A DNA stretch of 64,000 nucleotides from Mytilisepta virgata (lineage: Eukaryota; Mollusca; Bivalvia; Mytilida; Mytilidae). Shown piece by piece: positions 13,901 to 22,900 of the stretch (within the stretch, counting starts at the first letter, position 1; every line of letters begins with the position of its first letter). A program made the translations under genes and the position numbers. A model generated the notes under the pieces. It did not search any database, was not told where the DNA came from, and saw only the letters and a list, made by a program, of their open reading frames with translations. The stretch lies in the NCBI GenBank assembly GCA_028015205.1, contig CM051521.1:129712614-129776613 (forward strand), written 5' to 3'.

Positions 13901-16900
13901 GCAATCCATACACCAAATGCTAATTTCACTCAGAAAATAACCAAGTTCAATAACTCATAATTTTGTGAAAATTGATGAAAATGAAAAATATACTTTCAAT
14001 ATATGTACATTCATCATAAATTACATAAACATACATCTTCATATCCTAGATAACACATCAATGACTTACCAATATTGTCATCTACAATATTGTTGTCCAA
14101 GTCAACATCAGTCCATGTCACTATCTGATCTCCATAAATACCTTTTCCATACCCAGCAGCTACCTGAACAGTTTTAAGTTCAGAGTCTTCATAAACAGTT
14201 ACATATGCCCTCAGTACCTCTGGATTGCTTGTTGTCATAAATTCCTCTTGGAATTTTCCATCAGGTAAGGTCACATCATATGTCGGAAGGTAGCAAAATG
14301 TTTCTGACTTTTGATGTGAATTATTTTCTGCTATTAACGTAAAATATAGTGGAACTCCAGTTCCCTCTTTCTTCAAAGGCTACAAATACATATAAGTAAA
14401 AACTTGAAAGTTGTCACAAATATTTATAAGGGTAGAATAGAGAATGAAAAGGAGGAATATGTCAAAGAGACAACCCGACCATAGAGCAGAAAACAGCTCA
14501 AGGCTACCAATGAGTCTTCATGTATAGAGAAAATCCAACACCTGGAGGCTGCCTTTAGCTGGCCCATAAACAATAATGTATTTCAAGTTCTTCTATAAAT
14601 ATTTGTACACATTTACATTCACAAAATAAATGAACATTGTCTCCTTTTCTAAAAAAAAAAATAAGTACAATTTGGATTATCTATAATTTTAATTTTAAAA
14701 AGAAAATTGTTGGTTGCTAAAATTTGATGATTTATCCTATATTGCAGCCACTGTAGTTTTGTATTTTTGGTTATAACAAATGGTAATTTAAACTAGAGGC
14801 TCTCAAGAGCCTGTATCGCTCACCTGGATTTAACTTTTCCACCTTCAGCAGGACTGAAAATTTAAGCGTAGCAGTTCGCTTGGCTTGTTTTCCCATCAGG
14901 TACAATGTTAAACAAAGTAACACAGTGGTGGCCATCTTAGTTGACATTCTAGGTTATCAAACACATTTCTAAAAGAGCACCATTGCTGCCATTAGTCTGG
15001 TTCCAAATGGCCAAGTTTAAGGTATGCTGATCTGCAAATTAAATTTTCCCATAGGGTCCTATATTAAACTAAGTTCTGCTTTGGTGGCCATGTTGATTGA
15101 CAGGCCTGATCAGCCGCTACAATTCTGAAAGAGGACAATCTAAAGATAATTGCTGCTATGTTTGGTTCCAATTGGCTCAGTAGTTTAAAAAAAAGATTTT
15201 ATAATGCATTTTTCATAGGGTCCAATGTTATTTTTAAACTATGTTCGGCTGTGGCGGCCATCTTGGTTGACAGTCCAGGTCATCGGACACATTTCTGAAA
15301 GAAATCTAAGGACCATTGCTGCCAAGTCTTGTTCCAATTGGCTGACAAGATTTTTTAATGAATTTTCCCATAGGATCCTATGATAAACTATGTACGGCTG
15401 AAGCATCCATCTTTGTTGACATTCAGGGTCATCGGACACAATTCTGAAACAGGTGCACCTATGAACCATTTCTGTCAGGTTTGGTTCCAATTGGCTTAGT
15501 GTTTTCAGACAAGAAGATTTTTAATGAATTTTCCCATAGGGTCCTGTGTTAAGCATCTTGGTTGACATTCTGGGTCTGTATAACTGTTTGTTGCAGAATG
15601 ACAGATTGAAGGGTAAAACTAAAAGGTTCTTGAAGTTTCGAGATCTCAAAAACTATGTGCCATTTCATAGTCTGTTTTTTTGTGAAATGAAAGGAATATA
15701 CTCACTTGTGTAACAATAGTTGACTGTCCTCCTAATTCATATCCATGCAGAATATCACTGCCACCTTGTACAGTACCGATATTTAAGTACAACCATATTT
15801 CACTTTTGTCATCACTAGCTCGAACAGAAATTTCAAACTCTGGCTCTGTGTAGTCCAGATTAGGTGTCTGTTTTACTGAACACGAAGCAATAGATCCCTT
15901 TTTTTAATAAAAATTAAAATGTCACTTCATGTTTCAAACATTCATAAAATATACATGTATTGGAATTTAAATAAGCATATCAATATTTAGTAAGAGATTG
16001 CTAAGCAGTATTGAATTGTCACCGGCCAACTAAACATGATGGCAAACAATCCTACAATGTTTAAAAATTTTCTGTCAAATAGTCTCATGGGACTTGCATT
16101 CACAAGATGTCAATGTTCCCATAACTCCCGTGAAAACTGTCAAATCAAAATTGCGATATAATATGATCAACTACATATTGTGGATTCATTATTATTCATG
16201 GTATATCAATTTTTTGTGGCTTTCATTGGTCCCAGTAAACCACAAATTTAAATATCCAACGAAAAATAATATTTTTACTTAAGCTTAAATGCACTGAAGT
16301 TTGAAAGCACAGACTTTTTATGTACCTATCTGAGACAAGATTGAACAATTGCATTTTTACAGAATGTACTTGGATACTGACATATGTTGAGTCAGCTATA
16401 TTACAATGGGATACAGTGTTTCATGTAATTTTGTCTTTGGTAAAATATAAATGATCAAACAATTTTCTTAAAAATATTTTGACTGTATAAATTGTTGCGA
16501 TATTCACTTCCTGTTTCATTTTTAATCAAATATTCAAGAAAAATATTAATCCTAAGTACATGGTGTAGGCCTTAACAATACAGCCTTTCTCATAATTTAC
16601 AGTAAAAACATCTTGTATAAAGATAATAAAGCAGAAATTATTGATCGGAATCGGATTAAAGATAGGTATGAATTTGCCCCGAGGTATTTGGTGGCAAGCG
16701 ATTGCAATTTTGTCAATACTTAGCTTTTACTTTCTTTGTCTCGTATCGTTGAATATTTTTCATATACCACACTTTTAAATGCCTTGGGTATCATGTCTTG
16801 TTTTTTCTAATCACATGTACATTAACAGCATTTTGTTCGTTTTACAACATGCCTTAAGGCAGTAAACAAACCACTTTCATTGATGTTCAAATAGTTCCCG

Positions 16901-19900
16901 AATACATGTAGAAAATGAAATCCTATTTGCAAACCATTACCAATTTAAAACCAAATTGGAAATTCGGCAATTATTATTTTCTCTTTTTTCATAGAAAAAA
17001 GCTGAAGTAAACTGCTCAGGTAAAAAGAAGAGTAGAGGAAATATTCTCAAATGTGGATAAAAAGAAAACGTATCAAACGAACAGAAAGGTGCAATTTTTA
17101 AAAACAACTATAGTGTTTTAATACAAATATAAAATAACTCATGTGGTATTATATGTATTCCATTATGAAAGCTTTTGTGAATTCGGCATTGGCAGATCCA
17201 GGAGAGGATGGGTTTTGGGGGTTGGAACCCCAGTCCCTCCTTTTCGGAAAATTTGTACAAATTACGTGAAAATAGCTGGAAATTATACCAAAATTTGCTT
17301 TTTTTTATTATGGAATGTCCCTTTTTACTGGAACCCCTCTTTTTAAATTGTATGGATCCGCACCTGAATTTTGGCAATTTTTTTTTGGTTAAAAAAATTA
17401 CACCCTTTACACAAAACTTGAACATGACCTTTGCATGTAGTAGGGAACCATATTCTAAATTTAAACCTTAAAAGAGAAAAATGAATGAGGACCTCAACCG
17501 ACAATGTTTCTCTGCAATAATCAACAGCTAAATCAAACTAATTAGATAAATATTCAAAATATGCCAAGGCAGTAGGCTTGCAGCTTTGATATAAACCACT
17601 TACAACTTATTAGTCCAATCTGAACATCCCAGTTCATATAGCTTTTTTAATAGATGCATTTCTAATTTAAAAATCAAGACAAATTCCCGGTGGAAGGCTT
17701 ATCAATATTGACATTCAAGTGTAATTGGTTATAATTGTCCATCAAGAACTCGACAAAGAAAGTATAGGCTAAATAATATATTCAATCCCTGGTGATTTGA
17801 TTCTCGCCTGGGGCTTGAAGTTATCTTTTGCATATCCAATGACCAGGGATTGAATAACTAATACATATTGTACACCTGATTAACCTAACAAGTAAATAAT
17901 TACGGATTTTGTTAATCCGAAACAAGTTCAGAATGGAATTGCGTATTTGCGTTTCTCAGAGGAATACATTTGAAATATTTAAGTCAAATGAACAATTTTT
18001 TACAAAAACAAATCCTCTTATAAGACATTTAAAAGTTAAAGTTGTAGATATTCTAACAATACGTTAAAGTCTACAAACATTGGACATGTGTTGTAAAAAT
18101 CATTTGTGAATTGCTACGAATCCAGATCACGTGTTGCATATTTGTCAACAATACGGCAGGTCTTTTGAAGTTTGCTACTCTTTTTGTCTTCAACGTTTAA
18201 ACAACCATTTTAAGGAAAAACTAGAGGCTCCCAGGAGCCTGTATAGCTCACCTGGATACACCACTCTGCTGGCATAGGATGTAATGTGGACCTGTCAGAT
18301 AGTTTTTAATGGGGACTATCCAAGAACAACTGTAAATTAGTTTGGTTCCAATTGGTATAGTAGTTTCATAAGAGTCAACTGTTAAATCATGTTCCCTGCT
18401 GGCAGTGTTCTTTCAGTTGGAGCATACGTGTTGGATACAATTTTTTAAAGGGGACCACCCAAGGATCATTGTAACCAAGTGTGGTTCCAATTGGTACAGT
18501 AGATTCAGAAGAGAACTTAATTGATCTTTGAATACATTTCCCCATGGGGTCCAATGTTAAACTATGTTCCCTGCTGGTGGCCGTCTTGGATCAGGTCTGA
18601 ACATGTCAGATACAATTTTTAAATTAGACCATCCAGACTATTGTGACCAAGTGTGGTTCAAATTAGCCCAGCGGTTTCAGAGAAGATATTTGATAAACAT
18701 TTCCCCATTGGGTCAAATGTTAAACTATGTTCCCTGCTAGTATCCATCTTGGATCAGGTGAGTGTCCAATGTTAAACTATGTTCCCCACTGGTGGCCATC
18801 TTGGACCAGGTATGGACATGTCCGATACCATTTTTAAATGGGACCAAAAGACAATTGTTCAGAGAACAATTGCAAGGTCTTTCCCGTGTCAAATTGCAAT
18901 TAAGGCTATTAAGCATGACTGTTGACCTTCTATTTTGACGTGTATAGTCAAAATATAGGACTGTCACAATAACCTTGACCATTGACTTTCGATTTTGACC
19001 TCTACAGCTCTAAAATAGGTCCCTGAACATAAATATATATGGTTGCTAGGTACTTTTACATCGGTTGCTAAGGGCTTTTACGATGACCTTGACCATTGAC
19101 CTTCCATTTTAACCTCTATGGCTCTATAATAGGGTCCTGAGCATAAATATATATGATTGCTAGGTACTTTTCCATCGGTTACTAAGGACTTTTTCAATGA
19201 CCTTGACCAATGACCTTCCTTTTTATCTCTACAGCTCTAAAAAAGATTCCTGAACATAAATATATATGGTTGCTAGGTACTTTTCTATCAGTTGCTAAGG
19301 ACCTTTTCAATGACCTTGACCCTTGACCTTCTATTTTGACCTCTACAGATCTATAATAGTGTCCTGAGCATAAATATATATGGTTGCTAGGTACATTTCC
19401 ATCGGTTGCTAAGAACTTTTTCGATGACCTTGACCCTTGAACTTTCATTTTGATCTCTACGGCTCTATAATATGGTCCTGTGCATAAATATATATGGTTG
19501 CTAGGTACTTTTCCATCGGTTGCTAAGGGCTTTTTCAATGACCTTGATCCCTGACTTTTGACCTTGGTACTAAAATGTAGATCTTTTGAAACTGATATTT
19601 TTTTGTATTAACATTTTCTTCATATCTATAATGGTTTTCGAGATATAGTATAAATCAAACATGTGTCAAGGGCAGTAACTCCTATATGGAGTCATCGTAG
19701 AACTTCAGTTCTAATGAGACAATTTTAGATCTTGACAAGATAAACAAGATTTGCTGGTGAGCTAAAAAGATAAATTCATGAAACAGAATGAATTAAAAAT
19801 ACCACAAATATGACATATTATTTTGTTTTCGTATTCTAAAAGTGCATTGACCAGATTGATCTTATGGATCCAAAAAATGATGTCAGAAGGATGAAAATTC

Positions 19901-22900
19901 TACTTTTTGGACAATTTTCCAATTTTCCTAAAAATTGGTATATTTCAGTGTCAAAAAATCCTTTTTAACCTATTTATGGAAAAGACTGTAATTAACCAGA
20001 AAATTAAACTTACTTCCTTATGAGAATCTTCTTCGTCATCAGAATCTGGATCTGTGAAATCAATGACTTCTGGTGGTGTTGAATCAATCTCTTTCTTTCT
20101 ACTGTCAATAATCTTTTTATTGATGGATGGAGCCCGATACCTCCAAATAACTGCTTTAAATAATGTCTTTTTGATTCTTAATCCCCAAAACAATCTTATT
20201 TCCAAAGTTACTTCACCAGTAGGTTTAAGTTCTAATGGCTTCAACTGCAGATACATGCTTACCCTGAATAAAAAAAAAGAAAAAAAATAACATTTCAATG
20301 TGTTATCTTTAAATCATACTTTGCTGGAAAATCAGACTCATTACTGAATTAAAGGGCATTAAGACATATTATTATACCTTACAATATAATTAAACAAATC
20401 TACTGGCTAATAAATGATCACATGACACAGAATATTTCAGATATTTCATTACAATCGGTGGTGCCAGGGAATAACCTCGACAAAATTCATTTGTCCGATG
20501 ATAAACCCTATTATTCTCCGCAGGTGAATAACCCTTACAATCGATATGTTACACAAAAATATTTGTTCGGTATAATAAAACAGTTACGGCCCTATGAGTC
20601 GCGAAATATCCAAAATGGTCAACCCTGTTGAAGGGTTATTTCCCCAAGGGTTTTAGCCTTAGCCATCAGGGAAATAACCCTTCAACAGGGTTGACCATTT
20701 TGGATATCTCCCTCCTTACAGGGCCGTAATTGTATATTATATGATCAAATTTACAGTTCATGACTTGGTGGTAGAACAGTCTTGCTATTGTGTGTTAACA
20801 ATAATGTGAGGATATGGTTTTGACTTCCATTTAAACTGACATTATAGCCAACTGTCTGGAAACATTTGCTAGGAGCTGACAAATTTTCATGGAGTGAAAG
20901 ATCCTTCTCCATATTGATGGCCTCACTGTGACTATAAGAAGAAAAACAGCAATAAAAGTGTTGTTTCCTTGCTTAAACTTTTGCCATATATATGAACCCT
21001 ATCTTGCCAGGTACTCAGCCAATCTTACCATTCAACAATTTCACAATTTTTTTTAGGAATTTTAATGAAAGTTCTGCATGGTTCCGTTAGAAGTTAAATA
21101 TGTATTCATTAGAAACAATGAATAAAATTTGTACGGAACCTTTCAGGTTGAAAGAAAAACCATAAATGCTTGGATTGGGTACTAAAATGGAGAAAAAAAT
21201 ATTTTGGTTGTGACATGAAAAAAAAGTCAAATAATCAGACTTTCCATAACATTTTTTTCCAAAGTTAAAATAAGCATATTCTAATAAATTGTACTTACCC
21301 AACATCAAGTGGAAATCTACTAAAGGCCACTTCTATTGTCGATGGGAATCTGGTGTCCATTACATAACCATCAAGTCTTAATCTTCCACACAAAACAAAA
21401 AAACACATGCCGACAGAACCATAAGCCTGAACACCACCATAAGGCCCGACTGAGGCAAAACCTGTCATCCCTAAGACTTCAAGTCCAACTCCAATTTTTA
21501 ATCCAAAATATGATTCAACCCCAAATTCTGTAAATAAAATTTGTGCTTATTATAATATATACATGTGATATCTCTCACCTTTTTGTCTCACACAAATACA
21601 ATTTACACGTTACACGCACATGATTCACACTTTACACACACACATGCAAACCACATGACACAGGTTACAGGTTACATGATTTCCAATCATGCTATTTCAA
21701 AAAGCTGTGACTGTAAGATACATACGGAATATAACACAACGAATTAATTAAATTCTATCTTATTTCGAAAGATTTTAAGAATAACTTAAGACATTTTAAG
21801 TTCAAATCTATGTTTAATTTGCATACTTTGTATGCAAGTTATATAGTCATTGAATTTAGGAAAAATTTTATCTAATATATTCTTTTCCAATCATATTATC
21901 ATCAATAGTTGAATAATTTAAATACCGGGTAAGTAATAGAAAATATCTGAAACTGTGTGGGATTAATAATATGAACATTTTCAAACATTCGACAACATTA
22001 CAAGTTTATTCCAACAATCCTTTAATTCAAGTTCAAAATATACTCTAATTTGAATTCATATTTGTGTTGACCAATGAAATATCATATATGTTACATCATT
22101 CTCATCGCACATTTCTAACCACACTCACACAATTCACATATTGCATGCACATGATCTGCACTTTACACATACATGATTCGCAGGTTACACAACTTTCTTT
22201 GGTGCATTACACATTCAACCATCTGTACAAAGGAGTGGTAATTAAAAATCTTTTTTTAATTAATAAAGGAAACCTGATTACAATATATAAACACATTTGA
22301 TTTTTATGGTTTCATATACACTTTACTCTTGTTATCTCAAATTCGCTCAAGTAAAATTTTTGGATGAGTTGAATTTGTTTATGTGGTCCCAAATGTTTTG
22401 CAGTGCAAATATATGTATTTTGCTCCTATTTGTTGAATTTTCTTCTATCTGGAAGTAAATTTTGAGTCCCAATTTATAAAACAACAAAAATTTATTCATT
22501 CTGTCGAAATAATCATTGTCTGTCAAAATATCACCTTGCAACTGAATTGTCTTCACAGGTACAGTGTAAGGTTTATTTCCGTTAATTGACAATCAGCGTC
22601 TATTGTTTTTTTTGTGCTACTGATTTGTTGTAAATTCACTTCGACTTTTAAAAACAATTCACCTTTAGAAGATTAATTAGTGTCAATTTATCTACAAACA
22701 TTTATAATAAACAAATTAATCAACAAAATGACTGGTTTTTCCTGCACATTATACGGATTATATAAATGGACCGTCAAATCTTGTTTAGCCATTTTTCTTC
22801 AACTCTTTATTTTTCTAAATAAATATTAAATCTTTTACATCCATTGTATAAGTATCAGATCATGAATAAATAAATTGAGTTATTGAAAGTACTTGTAAAC

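Noticed and set aside
17108..17471. Overlapping frames on both strands
   Set aside because: They coincide with a dispersed repeat and lack splice-phase continuity with neighbouring exons.
19194..19538. 114-codon minus-strand frame with repeated NHIYLCSG
   Set aside because: It is the translation of the roughly 120-bp TTGCTAGG tandem repeat in an intronic element.
22347..22592. 81-codon minus-strand frame in intron 1
   Set aside because: No phase-compatible splice sites and exons 1 and 2 already join in phase, so it is most likely chance.
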